Shown here piece after piece: positions 55,818 to 64,000 of a stretch of 64,000 nucleotides of DNA. The stretch comes from Rhodospirillaceae bacterium (GTDB lineage: Bacteria > Pseudomonadota > Alphaproteobacteria > TMED109), in contig CACEBX010000002.1 of NCBI GenBank assembly GCA_902557845.1, positions 62,001 to 126,000 of the forward strand, given 5' to 3'. The notes below the pieces were generated by a model, which made no database searches, was not told the DNA's origin, and saw nothing but the letters and a program-made list of their open reading frames with translations. The first letter of the stretch is position 1, and every line of letters begins with the position of its first letter. Both the position numbers and the translations under genes were made by a program.

Positions 55818-55886
55818 GTTATCCCTTTCTGAATTACCGGACAGGTTCTATGGGTATAATCTCAGCTTAAAGCACCCCAAGAAAAC
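55818..55886 (-). ncRNA. TPP riboswitch (THI element)
   Basis: On the minus strand the leader carries the THI core in order: GGGGTGC, GCTGAGAT, ATACCC, GAACCTG, CCGGTAAT and AGGGAT, with a GTT/AAC closing pair. The element ends directly at the ATG of the thiV-like gene, and its conserved AGGGA also serves as the ribosome-binding site. This suggests translational control, with TPP binding hiding the Shine-Dalgarno sequence. Confidence 0.93.
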
Positions 55887-55940
55887 TTTAATAAAAAAAA
55901 TTACATTGTAATTTTAATATATAAAAGCTTACTAGATTTA

Positions 55941-56228
55941 TTATTTAATGTGTAGCTTTTTGCAACTTGCATAATAATTAGTACCCTTATTTCTAAAAAA
56001 AAGAATCTTATTTTTTTCATTATCATACAGAAATCTTGGCTTTCTTTGTTTAGTACTTTTTCTTCTTATATCTTTCGCCAAATAATAATCATGGGTAGAT
56101 ACTATACTCTCATCGCATGATTTGTAAGAAGTATGGGCTGATAATATTTCTAGATAAGGAATATTATAAACGTCTTGATTATGACTACTTAAAAAGCCAG
56201 TAAGTATTAGTATGTATAAGTCCTTCAT
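55941..56228 (-). CDS. Small hypothetical protein
   Basis: A 95-residue protein with a short hydrophobic N-terminus (LYILILTGFLSS) that may be a signal peptide or anchor, followed by a basic region with two cysteines. I do not recognise it. It lies between the riboswitch-controlled transporter and the pqq operon, reading away from pqqA. Confidence 0.45.
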   Translation of the reverse strand: MKDLYILILTGFLSSHNQDVYNIPYLEILSAHTSYKSCDESIVSTHDYYLAKDIRRKSTKQRKPRFLYDNEKNKILFFRNKGTNYYASCKKLHIK

Positions 56229-56335
56229 AAGGAATACAGTATGTTATTATAAGTTTTTATAATAATTGATATAGATATAAAATAACAACAAATTTAATAT
56301 ATTAATAGTATTATTAATTTAAATGGGAGATAATT

Positions 56336-56410
56336 ATGTGGAAAACACCTGAAATTCGCGAAGTTGCTGTTGGTTTAGAAATCAATTGTTACGCATGCGC
56401 AGAGCTTTAA
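56336..56410 (+). CDS. pqqA: PQQ precursor peptide PqqA
   Basis: A 24-codon gene starting at 56336. The peptide contains the glutamate (Glu15) and tyrosine (Tyr19) in the E-I-N-C-Y arrangement that PqqE and later enzymes join to form PQQ. It has a strong GGGAG ribosome site (56325-56329). It is followed after 55 bases by pqqB. The cysteines next to the tyrosine are unusual but tolerated in this variable peptide. Confidence 0.95.
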   Translation: MWKTPEIREVAVGLEINCYACAEL

Positions 56411-56465
56411 GTTCTGAATAATACATTGCCATGCTAGTTGCTCTTTTAGATTATAAGTAAATATA

Positions 56466-57395
56466 ATGTTTATTAAAGTTCTAGGAGCGGCAGCTGGCGG
56501 TGGTTATCCTCAATGGAACTGCAACCATCCAAATAGTAGACTAGCAAGAAGTAAAACTAGTAAGGCATTGCCAAGGACTCAATCTTCTATTGCTGTTAGT
56601 ATAGATAAAAATAAATGGTACATTTTAAATGCATCCCCAGATTTAAGGCAGCAACTTTGGGAAAATCCTGAATTAATGCCTTCACCTGAAGATCCTCTAA
56701 GATATAGCCCTATCATGGGAGTAATTTTAACAAATGCTGACGTTGATCATACTGCAGGATTAATAAATCTTAGAGAATCTCAAAAATTTAACCTATATGC
56801 TACCAAAAGAGTGTTAGATGTTTTAGGAAAAAATAGTATTTTTAATGTACTAAATCCAAAGTTTGTAAAAAGAATGCCAATAGAATTAGACAATATATTT
56901 AATCTTCATGACACAGAAGATAATTTTAGTGGTATTTCAATTAAACCTTTCGCTGTTCCTGGAAAAGTTGCACTTTGGTTAGAGGATGAAAGTAAAGGAA
57001 AAAACTTTGGATCTGTTGAAGAAGATACTATTGCATTAGAAATAAATTCTGCTACTAAAAAATTCTTTTACATACCTGCTTGTGCAAGTATACCAGATTG
57101 GCTGTTAACTAAATTAGATAATAGCGAATTAGTTTTTTTTGATGGAACATTGTGGCAGGATGATGAAATGATAAAACAAAACGTAGGAATAAAAACAGGA
57201 AAAAGAATGGGTCATATAAGTATGTCAGGAGAAGAAGGATCAATAAATATTTTAAATAAGATAAATATCAAAAGAAGAATTTTTATTCATATCAATACTA
57301 CAAACCCATCTTTATTAGAAGATTCAAAAGAAAGAGAAATAGCAAGTAAAAATGGTTGGGAAATTTCCTACGATACCATGGAGATAAGCTTATGA
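56466..57395 (+). CDS. pqqB: PQQ biosynthesis hydroxylase PqqB
   Basis: A 309-residue metallo-beta-lactamase-fold protein. It begins with the typical VLGAAAGGGYPQWNC, and NADVDHTAGL near residue 97 carries the metal ligands, as in PqqB, which is thought to hydroxylate the crosslinked Glu-Tyr intermediate. GHISMSGEEGSI and IHINTTNPSL near the end are also conserved. Its stop overlaps the pqqC start (ATGA at 57392-57395). Confidence 0.95.
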   Translation: MFIKVLGAAAGGGYPQWNCNHPNSRLARSKTSKALPRTQSSIAVSIDKNKWYILNASPDLRQQLWENPELMPSPEDPLRYSPIMGVILTNADVDHTAGLINLRESQKFNLYATKRVLDVLGKNSIFNVLNPKFVKRMPIELDNIFNLHDTEDNFSGISIKPFAVPGKVALWLEDESKGKNFGSVEEDTIALEINSATKKFFYIPACASIPDWLLTKLDNSELVFFDGTLWQDDEMIKQNVGIKTGKRMGHISMSGEEGSINILNKINIKRRIFIHINTTNPSLLEDSKEREIASKNGWEISYDTMEISL

Positions 57396-58189
57396 TAATG
57401 CCAGCACCTTTTTTTCCAGGCAAGCAAAATTATAAAACAGCAGGTAAATCTAAACTATCTAGACAACAATTTATAAAGGCACTAAGTGACCTGGGTAAGG
57501 TCAGATATCATAGCCTGCATCCATTTCATAAGCTTTTACATAATGGCAAACTGTCTTTTAGTCAAGTTCAAGCTTGGGCTTTGAATAGATTTTACTATCA
57601 ATGGTCTATCCCTAGAAAAGATCTAACTTTAATGGCAAGAATTAATGATGTTAATTTAAGACTAGAGTGGAGATCAAGGGTAATAGATCACGAAGGTGAT
57701 ATTGATGGAAGTGGAGGAATAAAAAGATATTTGCAACTATGTGAAACCTTAAAATTAGACCTTGACTATGTTAAATCATGTCAGGGAATACTTCCCGCAA
57801 CTAGGTTTGCTGTTGATGCTTACGTAAATTTTGTACAAGAGAAATCATTACTTGAAGGCATAGCTTCCTCACTCACTGAAATTTATGCACCTGCTATACA
57901 TAAAGAAAGAATAGCGGGACTTGCAAAACATTATGATTGGGCTAATGATTATGCTTTAGCATACTTTAAGAAGAGAATTAATCAAGCTAGAAGAGATGTT
58001 GAATTTGGAAGAGAATGGGTTATAAATAACGCTATGACTCGAAGCGATCAAGAAGCTGTTCTAAATGCAGTAAAATTCAAAACAGAAGTGCTTTGGGCAC
58101 AACTTGATGCACTCTATTACGCTTATGTAGACCCAGGAAATATTCCTCCTGGAGCATATATTCCTAAAAAATCTAGCAAGAAAGAATAA
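57392..58189 (+). CDS. pqqC: PQQ synthase PqqC
   Basis: A 265-residue oxidase that performs the final eight-electron oxidation and ring closure to PQQ. RYHSLHPFHKLLHNGKLS near residue 36 and the helix segments with QAWALNRFYYQ are nearly diagnostic. I chose the ATG at 57392, which overlaps the pqqB stop, rather than the longer frame from 57356 that reads through pqqB. The stop base also overlaps the pqqD start. Confidence 0.96.
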   Translation: MIMPAPFFPGKQNYKTAGKSKLSRQQFIKALSDLGKVRYHSLHPFHKLLHNGKLSFSQVQAWALNRFYYQWSIPRKDLTLMARINDVNLRLEWRSRVIDHEGDIDGSGGIKRYLQLCETLKLDLDYVKSCQGILPATRFAVDAYVNFVQEKSLLEGIASSLTEIYAPAIHKERIAGLAKHYDWANDYALAYFKKRINQARRDVEFGREWVINNAMTRSDQEAVLNAVKFKTEVLWAQLDALYYAYVDPGNIPPGAYIPKKSSKKE

Positions 58190-58479
58190 TGGTTGAGCTA
58201 ATTAAATTAAAATCTGATGACATGCCTAAATTACCTAGGCATGCTAAATTAAGATATGATGAGGCAAGAAAAAAGTGGATTATTAATGCCCCAGAAAGAG
58301 TATTTGAATTGGATGAAATAGCAGCAGAAATTATGCAAATGATTGATGGAAACCTAAGTATTAATCAAATAGTAGATAAACTTGCTAATAAGTTTGAAAA
58401 TGCTCCAAAAGAACAGATATCAAAAGATGTAATTATTATGTTGCAATCTTTAGCAGATAAGGGTTTTGTAATAAAATGA
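58189..58479 (+). CDS. pqqD: PQQ peptide chaperone PqqD
   Basis: A 96-residue RiPP recognition-type chaperone. LPRHAKLRYDEARKKWIINAPERV near the N-terminus and the LSINQIVDKLA helix are the PqqD pattern. It binds PqqA and presents it to PqqE, which is encoded immediately after with a 4-base overlap. Confidence 0.93.
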   Translation: MVELIKLKSDDMPKLPRHAKLRYDEARKKWIINAPERVFELDEIAAEIMQMIDGNLSINQIVDKLANKFENAPKEQISKDVIIMLQSLADKGFVIK

Positions 58480-59612
58480 TGCAGAAAAATTCAAAAATTG
58501 AATGTAAAAAAACTAGTTACCTTACACCTGAGAAAAAAAGTAAGATGTTAATTCCCTATGCTGTACTTTGTGAATTAACGCATAGATGTCCTCTATCCTG
58601 TCCATATTGCTCTAACCCAGTACAACTTGAAATGAAGTCAAACGAAGTAAATACAGAAATTTGGAAAAAAGCTTTAACTGAAGCTGTAAAACTAGGAATT
58701 TTACAAGCTCATTTTTCTGGTGGAGAGCCTACCGCAAGAAAAGATTTAGAAGTTTTAATAAATCATGCTTCTAAGGAAGGGTTATATACAAATCTTATTA
58801 CTTCAGGTGTTTTAGTAAACGAAGAAAGGCTCAAAAAACTTTATGACTCTGGATTAGATCACGTGCAAATATCAATTCAAGACACAGATCCTAAAAATTC
58901 AGAGAAAATTGCTGGTTTCAAAGGACATAATAAAAAACTAGAAGTCTGTAAGCTTGTTAGAAAAGTTGGATTACCCTTAACTATAAATTCAGTAATGCAC
59001 CGTCAAAATTTACATAATCTAAAATCTATGATTGAATTAGCTGTAGAATTAGATGCAGAAAGACTTGAAGTAGCTCAAGTACAATACTATGGATGGGCCT
59101 TAAAGAATCAAACTGCATTTCTACCTACTAGAAAACAGCTAGATAATGCTACAAAAGTTGTAGAAGAAGCAAGAATAAAATATAAAGGGATTCTTGCTAT
59201 AGACTATGTAGTACCAGATTATTATGCGAAAAAACCAAAATCATGTATGGGAGGCTGGGGAAGACAATTTTTGAATATTACTCCTGCAGGAAAAGTATTG
59301 CCTTGCCATGCTGCTGAGTCTTTAACTTTTCTTGATTTCGATAATATAAAAGAAAAACCACTGTCATGGATCTGGGAACATTCTCAATCATTCAACAGGT
59401 TTAGAGGAACTGATTGGATGCCAGAACCTTGTAGGTCTTGTGATAGGAGGGAAATAGACTGGGGTGGTTGCAGATGTCAAGCATTTGCTTTAACCGGAAA
59501 TGCTGATGCTGCTGATCCAGCATGTGAGTTTTCTCCTTACAGAAATGTTCTAGAAGAGCCTTTATCAAAAGCAGGAACTGATACTCCAAAGTTTATTTAT
59601 AGAAAATTTTAA
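58476..59612 (+). CDS. pqqE: PqqA peptide cyclase PqqE (radical SAM)
   Basis: A 378-residue radical SAM enzyme that crosslinks Glu15 and Tyr19 of PqqA. Cys38-x3-Cys42-x2-Cys45 binds the catalytic cluster. Further cysteines toward the C-terminus (CMGGWG, LPCHAA, PCRSCDRREIDWGGCRC, PACEFSP) form the SPASM auxiliary sites. It completes the pqqABCDE operon. No PqqF-type protease follows directly. Confidence 0.96.
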   Translation: MMQKNSKIECKKTSYLTPEKKSKMLIPYAVLCELTHRCPLSCPYCSNPVQLEMKSNEVNTEIWKKALTEAVKLGILQAHFSGGEPTARKDLEVLINHASKEGLYTNLITSGVLVNEERLKKLYDSGLDHVQISIQDTDPKNSEKIAGFKGHNKKLEVCKLVRKVGLPLTINSVMHRQNLHNLKSMIELAVELDAERLEVAQVQYYGWALKNQTAFLPTRKQLDNATKVVEEARIKYKGILAIDYVVPDYYAKKPKSCMGGWGRQFLNITPAGKVLPCHAAESLTFLDFDNIKEKPLSWIWEHSQSFNRFRGTDWMPEPCRSCDRREIDWGGCRCQAFALTGNADAADPACEFSPYRNVLEEPLSKAGTDTPKFIYRKF

Positions 59613-59652
59613 TTAGCTTGATAATTATTATTTTAGTTTTTGTAGAATCAAT

Positions 59653-60207
59653 ATGAACTCTAAAGAAATAAATATTTGTGTGTTCTGTGGTAGCATGAAT
59701 GGAAATAATAATACTTATTGTTCAGAAGCAAAAAAATTAGGAAATCTAATATCAAAGAATAAATGGAATCTTATTTTTGGAGGTGGAAAAAGTGGACTTA
59801 TGGGATCACTGGCAGAAGGTTTTGATTCTTCGAAAGCCAAGATTATTTCAGTTGTACCCGAGAAACTTAACAATAAAGAAATTTTATTTTCTAATCCTAG
59901 CAAAAAAATTTTAGTTAAAAGCTTATTTTTAAGAAAAGAAAAAATGATAAATTTAGCTGACTTCATTATAGTTTTGCCGGGAGGAATAGGAACTCTTGAC
60001 GAAATACTAGACGTACTAGCTTTAAATAATCTTTCTTTTGAAAATAAAAAATTAATTATTTTAAATCTTAATCAGTATTGGGATCCTTTAAAGGATCTAA
60101 TATATTATTTAAATAAAAGTAAGTTTGTTTATGATATAAAAAAATCTCATCTTAAATTTGTAGATACAATAGACAAAACTATTAAATTTATAAAAAACAA
60201 CTTATAA
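59653..60207 (+). CDS. LOG family (TIGR00730) nucleoside phosphate phosphoribohydrolase
   Basis: A 184-residue Rossmann-fold protein. ICVFCGSMNG near the N-terminus, FGGGKSGLMG near residue 39 and LPGGIGTLDEILDVL near 109 (the PGGxGTxxE motif) are the hallmarks of LOG proteins, which release bases from nucleoside monophosphates. It is not related to PQQ synthesis. It precedes icd by 17 bases. Confidence 0.9.
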   Translation: MNSKEINICVFCGSMNGNNNTYCSEAKKLGNLISKNKWNLIFGGGKSGLMGSLAEGFDSSKAKIISVVPEKLNNKEILFSNPSKKILVKSLFLRKEKMINLADFIIVLPGGIGTLDEILDVLALNNLSFENKKLIILNLNQYWDPLKDLIYYLNKSKFVYDIKKSHLKFVDTIDKTIKFIKNNL

Positions 60208-60224
60208 TTTATTAGGAGAAAATA

Positions 60225-61439
60225 GTGGAAAAAATAAAAGTAAAAAATCCTATTGTCGAATTAGATGGCGATGAAATGACTAGAATTATTTGGAAACTAA
60301 TTAGAGAAGAATTAATAAAAAAATGGGTTGATATAAATTTATTATATTATGATCTAAGCATCGAAAGCAGAGATAAAACAGATGATCAAATTACTATTGA
60401 AGCTGCAGAAGCAATAAAAAAATATGGCGTGGGGGTAAAGTGTGCAACTATAACTCCAGACGAAGCCAGAGTAGAAGAATTTAAATTAAAAAAGATGTGG
60501 CGATCTCCTAACGGTACAATACGAAATATTTTAGGAGGAACTGTATTTAGACAACCTATTATAATCAATAATATACCTAGATACGTACCTACTTGGAATC
60601 AGCCAATTGTGATAGGAAGACACGCATTTGGAGACCAGTACAAAGCTACAGACTTTGTTGTTCCTGGACCAGGTAAACTTAAACTAGTATTTGAAGGTGA
60701 AAATGGAGAGTCTTTTTCAAAGGAAGTTTTTGATTTTAAAAGTAAAGGATGTGCATTAGGAATGTATAATTTAGAAGAGTCAATCATAGGATTCGCAAGG
60801 GCCTGCTTCAATTATGGATTAGACCTTGGGTGGCCAGTATATATGTCCACAAAAAATACTATTCTTAAAGCGTATGATGGCCTTTTCAAAGATACCTTTG
60901 AAAGAGTATATAAAAATGAGTTTCAAGAAATGTTTAAGAAAAAAAATATTACTTATGAACATAGATTAATAGATGACATGGTGGCCTGTGCAATGAAATG
61001 GGAAGGTGGCTTTGTATGGGCATGTAAAAATTATGATGGTGATGTACAATCAGATACTATAGCTCAGGGGTTTGGATCCTTAGGGCTAATGACTTCAGTG
61101 CTTATGACACCTGATGGAAAATCAGTAGAAGCAGAAGCTGCTCATGGAACTGTTACAAGACATTATAGACAACACCAAAAAGGTGAAGCTACTTCTACAA
61201 ACCCTATTGCTTCTATATTTGCATGGTCAAGAGGATTATGGTATAGAGGAAGCTTTGATAATAATGAAGACTTAATGGAATTTTCTAAAAAGCTTGAAAA
61301 GGCATGTATCAACGTTGTTGAAGACGGTTATATGACAAAAGATTTAGCAATTTTAGTAGGTATGAATCAAAATTGGATGGAAACAAAAGAATTTATACAG
61401 AAAATTAGTAAATATTTAACTGAGTCTATCAAAAAATAG
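60225..61439 (+). CDS. icd: NADP-dependent isocitrate dehydrogenase (eukaryote-like, class II)
   Basis: A 404-residue enzyme of the TCA cycle that makes 2-oxoglutarate and [75 protein letters not shown] and [11 protein letters not shown] are characteristic of the homodimeric subfamily II shared with mitochondria. The start is GTG at 60225 with a TTAGGAG ribosome site. Confidence 0.96.
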   Translation: MEKIKVKNPIVELDGDEMTRIIWKLIREELIKKWVDINLLYYDLSIESRDKTDDQITIEAAEAIKKYGVGVKCATITPDEARVEEFKLKKMWRSPNGTIRNILGGTVFRQPIIINNIPRYVPTWNQPIVIGRHAFGDQYKATDFVVPGPGKLKLVFEGENGESFSKEVFDFKSKGCALGMYNLEESIIGFARACFNYGLDLGWPVYMSTKNTILKAYDGLFKDTFERVYKNEFQEMFKKKNITYEHRLIDDMVACAMKWEGGFVWACKNYDGDVQSDTIAQGFGSLGLMTSVLMTPDGKSVEAEAAHGTVTRHYRQHQKGEATSTNPIASIFAWSRGLWYRGSFDNNEDLMEFSKKLEKACINVVEDGYMTKDLAILVGMNQNWMETKEFIQKISKYLTESIKK

Positions 61440-61452
61440 TAAAGCTATTGAA

Positions 61453-61764
61453 TTAATCGATATCACTTTTATTCCTATTGTATCTAAAGTTTTCTGCATA
61501 GCTTTTAATTTTTAGTTTAGAATTACTATTATTTAAAACTTTGTACTCATAATTTTTACTTTTTGCAAATGTAATAGCACTATCTAAACTTGAAAATTTT
61601 AATTTGGTTTTACTTATAGGTGGTGTATTTCCTTTCCATCCTGTCATAATGTCTTCCTCGTACATCAAAAAATCATCAAACTTTAAATACCAAAAATGAG
61701 TTTTATATCTACCTGACTGAGTAGGAGATTTAGTTCCCTTATAAATTATAACTTTTCTAATCAT
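61453..61764 (-). CDS. NDUFS4-like complex I accessory subunit
   Basis: A 103-residue protein of the ETC complex I subunit family (NDUFS4-like). [18 protein letters not shown] near the start, DIMTGWKGN and [18 protein letters not shown] match its consensus. In mitochondria it stabilises the NADH-binding arm of complex I; its bacterial members are largely alphaproteobacterial. It converges on icd with 13 bases between and is next to tRNA-Pro. Confidence 0.88.
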   Translation of the reverse strand: MIRKVIIYKGTKSPTQSGRYKTHFWYLKFDDFLMYEEDIMTGWKGNTPPISKTKLKFSSLDSAITFAKSKNYEYKVLNNSNSKLKIKSYAENFRYNRNKSDID

Positions 61765-61776
61765 CCTATAAAATAC

Positions 61777-61853
61777 TGGTCGGGGCGGAGTGATTCGAAC
61801 ACTCGACCCTCTGCTCCCAAAGCAGATGCGCTACCAGGCTGCGCTACGCCCCG
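61777..61853 (-). tRNA. tRNA-Pro (TGG)
   Basis: The minus strand gives a 77-nt cloverleaf with acceptor CGGGGCG pairing with CGCCCCG, anticodon TGG in the TTTGGGA loop, a GGTCGAGTGTTCGAATC variable and T region, and an encoded CCA. Confidence 0.97.
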
Positions 61854-61879
61854 AAGTGATATTAGTACTACAGTTTTTA

Positions 61880-63298
61880 TCACAATACAATAGGAATATT
61901 GTCGAATTTATCGCTATTATAAAGAATGTGTACATAAATCGAAGCAGCATATCCTAGGGCTATTGCAGGAGTCCATTTTAGATGTCCAAAAAAAGTATAA
62001 TTTCCTTTAGATTGCCCCATTAAAGCAACACCAGCAGCAGACCCAATAGATAACATGCTTCCTCCGACACCTGCTGTTAATGTTGCTAACAGCCACTGTC
62101 CTGTATCCATTTCTGGAAACATTGTTAACACAGCATACATAACTGGAATATTATCAACTATTGCTGACAAAATACCAACTAAGACATTGGCATAAGTTGC
62201 TCCTAAGTCTATATAGGTTACTTCTGCAGTATATGCTAAATATCCAAAGGCTGAAAGACCGCCTACACACATCAAAACCCCATAAAAGAAAAACAATGTG
62301 TCCCATTCTGCTTTTCCCATCTGAGTAAATATATCAAATTTCTTAGGATCTTTTGGATTATTAGGTCCAGAGCTCTTCTTAAGAAAATAGCCATATAAAC
62401 TTAATACTCCTAAACCTGTAATCATTCCAAAGGTTGTAGGCAAGTGAAATTTTTGATGACTTATAACCGTCAGAGTTATTGTACCTAAAAATAAAAATAT
62501 AGTTGTTATAGCACCTGGTTTCATTGTAACAGTTTCGGATGATTTTTCTGGGTTTTCTTTTGGAATTGCGAAGTACATTATTATTGCTGGTATAGCATAA
62601 TTAACTACAGATGGTACAAAAATACTAAAAAAGCCTAAAAAAGGAATTACTCCCTTTTGCCAAACCATTAGTGTAGTAATGTCTCCAAAAGGTGAGAATG
62701 CTCCTCCAGCATTTGCAGCAACCACTATATTTATGCAAGCTATACAAATAAAAGGCTTATTTCCTTTTGCAACTGCCATTACTACAGCACACATCAATAA
62801 TGCAGTAGTCAGATTATCTGCTATAGGAGATATGAAAAATGATAATATGCCAGTAATAATAAATATTTTTCTATAGCTAAAATTTTTTGTAACTAACCAA
62901 GACCTTAATCTCTCAAAAACATTTCTTTCTGTCATAGTATTAATAAATGTCATGGCTACTAATAAAAACATAAATAATTCCGCAAACTCTAAAAAAACAT
63001 GCCTGAACGTGTAGTTGATTGAGTCGTATGAAACACTCTTTGAAGTAGCAGTTATAACAACAGCTAGCCATATAATACCTGCTGCCACTATTACAGGTTT
63101 AGATTTTCTCAAATGACTAAATTCTTCGGTCATTACAAAAAAGTAAGCAATTACAAAAATAGCTAAAGAAAATAATGCTGGGAAACTTAGTATCATTTGA
63201 AGATTAACTAATTCCCCTCCACCACTTGCTGCAAAAGCTAGGTTAGAAAAGCTTAAAAATAAAAAACTTAAAAGAACCTTATTCAATTTTTTTAACAT
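61880..63298 (-). CDS. nhaD: Sodium:proton antiporter NhaD
   Basis: A 472-residue ArsB/NhaD-superfamily antiporter with a cleavable-looking signal ([18 protein letters not shown]) and about 12 membrane helices. [15 protein letters not shown] near residue 156 and [18 protein letters not shown] near 196 carry conserved Asp and Thr residues needed for sodium exchange, and [13 protein letters not shown] near 381 is the repeated element. It exports Na+ in seawater, which fits a marine host using sodium-coupled transport. It is monocistronic. Confidence 0.93.
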   Translation of the reverse strand: MLKKLNKVLLSFLFLSFSNLAFAASGGGELVNLQMILSFPALFSLAIFVIAYFFVMTEEFSHLRKSKPVIVAAGIIWLAVVITATSKSVSYDSINYTFRHVFLEFAELFMFLLVAMTFINTMTERNVFERLRSWLVTKNFSYRKIFIITGILSFFISPIADNLTTALLMCAVVMAVAKGNKPFICIACINIVVAANAGGAFSPFGDITTLMVWQKGVIPFLGFFSIFVPSVVNYAIPAIIMYFAIPKENPEKSSETVTMKPGAITTIFLFLGTITLTVISHQKFHLPTTFGMITGLGVLSLYGYFLKKSSGPNNPKDPKKFDIFTQMGKAEWDTLFFFYGVLMCVGGLSAFGYLAYTAEVTYIDLGATYANVLVGILSAIVDNIPVMYAVLTMFPEMDTGQWLLATLTAGVGGSMLSIGSAAGVALMGQSKGNYTFFGHLKWTPAIALGYAASIYVHILYNSDKFDNIPIVL

Positions 63299-63383
63299 AA
63301 CATTATTTTCCTTAATTATTTTTTTATTAAAAAATAATTTTAATTAATTACCCTTTTGATTTCAATAGATAATAAAATAAAAA

Positions 63384-63410
63384 AAAAAGGGCAAATAAAT
63401 TGCCCTTTTT
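63384..63410 (-). terminator. Rho-independent terminator
   Basis: An 11-bp perfect stem (AAAAAGGGCAA/TTGCCCTTTTT) with a five-base loop, followed on the minus strand by a long U-rich tract. It lies 23 bases below the stop of the molybdenum hydroxylase gene and would end its transcript before nhaD. Confidence 0.85.
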
Positions 63411-63432
63411 AAGTTTAAAATTTAAGAAGTTC

Positions 63433-64000
63433 TTAAGCTTCTCTTAAAGCACTCTTAATTTTCTCTGGAGTCATAGGTATAGACCTAACTCTTGCACCTA
63501 CTGCGTTCTCAATTGCATTAGCAATAGCAGGCGCTACAACCGTTGTTGCTGGCTCCCCGGTTCCTGCTGGATAGTGACCATTTTGTATAATAATAGTCTC
63601 TACTTCTGGAGCCTGATCTAGTCTCATAGGAGTCCAAGTATCATAGTTAGTCTGCTCTATAGAACCGTTTTTCATTGTCATATCTTCATATAAAGCAAGA
63701 GAAATACCGTGAAGTGTAGAACCCTCAATCTGTTTCTTTACACCTTCAGGATTTACTGCTGTTCCAACATCCATGGCAACTGTAACCTTTTTAATTGTAA
63801 GATCTCCTGAATTCGGATCTACTTTAACCTCAGCTACACATGCTGTCCAAGTTGGTGAACCTCTCTCTTGTGAAGAAACACAAGCTATTCCCATACCCTC
63901 GTTTTCTCCCAAAGGTTTAACTCCATAACCTGCTCTACCTGCAGCTACCAACAAAGCGTTCTTTAATCTGTTAGCACCGCCTACAGAGTTAGGAGGAGAA
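63433..64000 (-). CDS. Molybdenum hydroxylase large subunit (isoquinoline oxidoreductase beta type), 5' end outside window
   Basis: The C-terminal 188 residues of an aldehyde/isoquinoline-type molybdenum hydroxylase. The frame stays open to the right edge (SPPNSVGGANRLKNA before the first internal TTG). AMDVGTAVNPEGVKKQIEGS and GTGEPATTVVAPAIANAI contain the Mo-site arginine/glutamate region; the glutamate in GTGEP is the active-site base. It differs from the CoxL-like protein at 40315, which has GEAGAIGAPP here. The base composition is somewhat richer in GC than its neighbours. Substrate unknown. Confidence 0.88.
   Translation of the reverse strand, partial: SPPNSVGGANRLKNALLVAAGRAGYGVKPLGENEGMGIACVSSQERGSPTWTACVAEVKVDPNSGDLTIKKVTVAMDVGTAVNPEGVKKQIEGSTLHGISLALYEDMTMKNGSIEQTNYDTWTPMRLDQAPEVETIIIQNGHYPAGTGEPATTVVAPAIANAIENAVGARVRSIPMTPEKIKSALREA

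Noticed and set aside
1-64000. CRISPR arrays, insertion sequences, integrases or rRNA genes
   Set aside because: None was seen. No regular short-repeat array, transposase or integrase motif, or rRNA sequence was recognised on either strand.

Overview
The window is a very AT-rich, densely packed bacterial chromosome segment. Several features point to a low-GC marine alphaproteobacterium of the SAR11/HIMB59/AEGEAN-169 kind: an NDUFS4-like respiratory complex I accessory subunit (found in Alphaproteobacteria and mitochondria), a eukaryote-like NADP isocitrate dehydrogenase, NhaD, a TPP-riboswitch-controlled ThiV-type transporter, HspQ, short intergenic gaps and many ATGA overlaps. This placement is inference, because there is no rRNA or marker tree to test it.

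Region 1 (1-37 kb) is a surface-glycan locus broken up by housekeeping genes. It opens with a possible carrier-protein pathway: an M29-like metallo-aminopeptidase, an adenylate-forming ligase fused to a PLP aminotransferase, an acyl carrier protein and a GNAT. A PhyH dioxygenase, a Cys-rich secreted protein, tRNA-Tyr and a pyruvate-kinase-like enzyme follow. Next come sulfate activation (sat-cysC), a sulfatase-fold protein, a formyltransferase and a PglK/MsbA-like ABC flippase. After them lie an oxidoreductase/aminotransferase/glycosyltransferase block and a nonulosonic (legionaminic-type) acid pathway: PtmE, LegB, LegC, a formyltransferase, a PIG-L deacetylase, NeuB/LegI and NeuA/LegF. Capsule-type glycosyltransferases, tRNA-Thr and an unusual amidino-sugar module (WbpG, HisH-like, HisF-like, and a second WbpG with a degenerate ATP loop) follow. 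CysQ and an O-antigen ligase/polymerase close the region.

Region 2 (37-47.4 kb) is mostly housekeeping: tRNA-Leu, a CinA/MoaB-like protein, Map, cytochrome c', HspQ, an orphan CoxL-like molybdoenzyme, class I ribonucleotide reductase, a cobalamin adenosyltransferase and an M20 amidohydrolase.

Region 3 (47.7-56.2 kb) is accessory. It starts at tRNA-Phe, whose 3' end plus flank is repeated 2.2 kb downstream and more weakly at 51.2 kb. Between and beyond the repeats are small secreted proteins, including a three-member paralogous family in which a pair of cysteines is lost together. There is also a cupredoxin-like protein, a short HPF, a CBS protein, a membrane-protein gene killed by one TAG codon, a peroxiredoxin/AhpD operon with a Fur-like box, and a thiV-type transporter frameshifted in a run of nine G under a TPP riboswitch.

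Region 4 (56.3-64 kb) holds a complete pqqABCDE operon (pqqA is only 24 codons), a LOG-family protein, icd, an NDUFS4-like gene, tRNA-Pro, nhaD and the 3' part of a second molybdenum hydroxylase that runs off the right edge.
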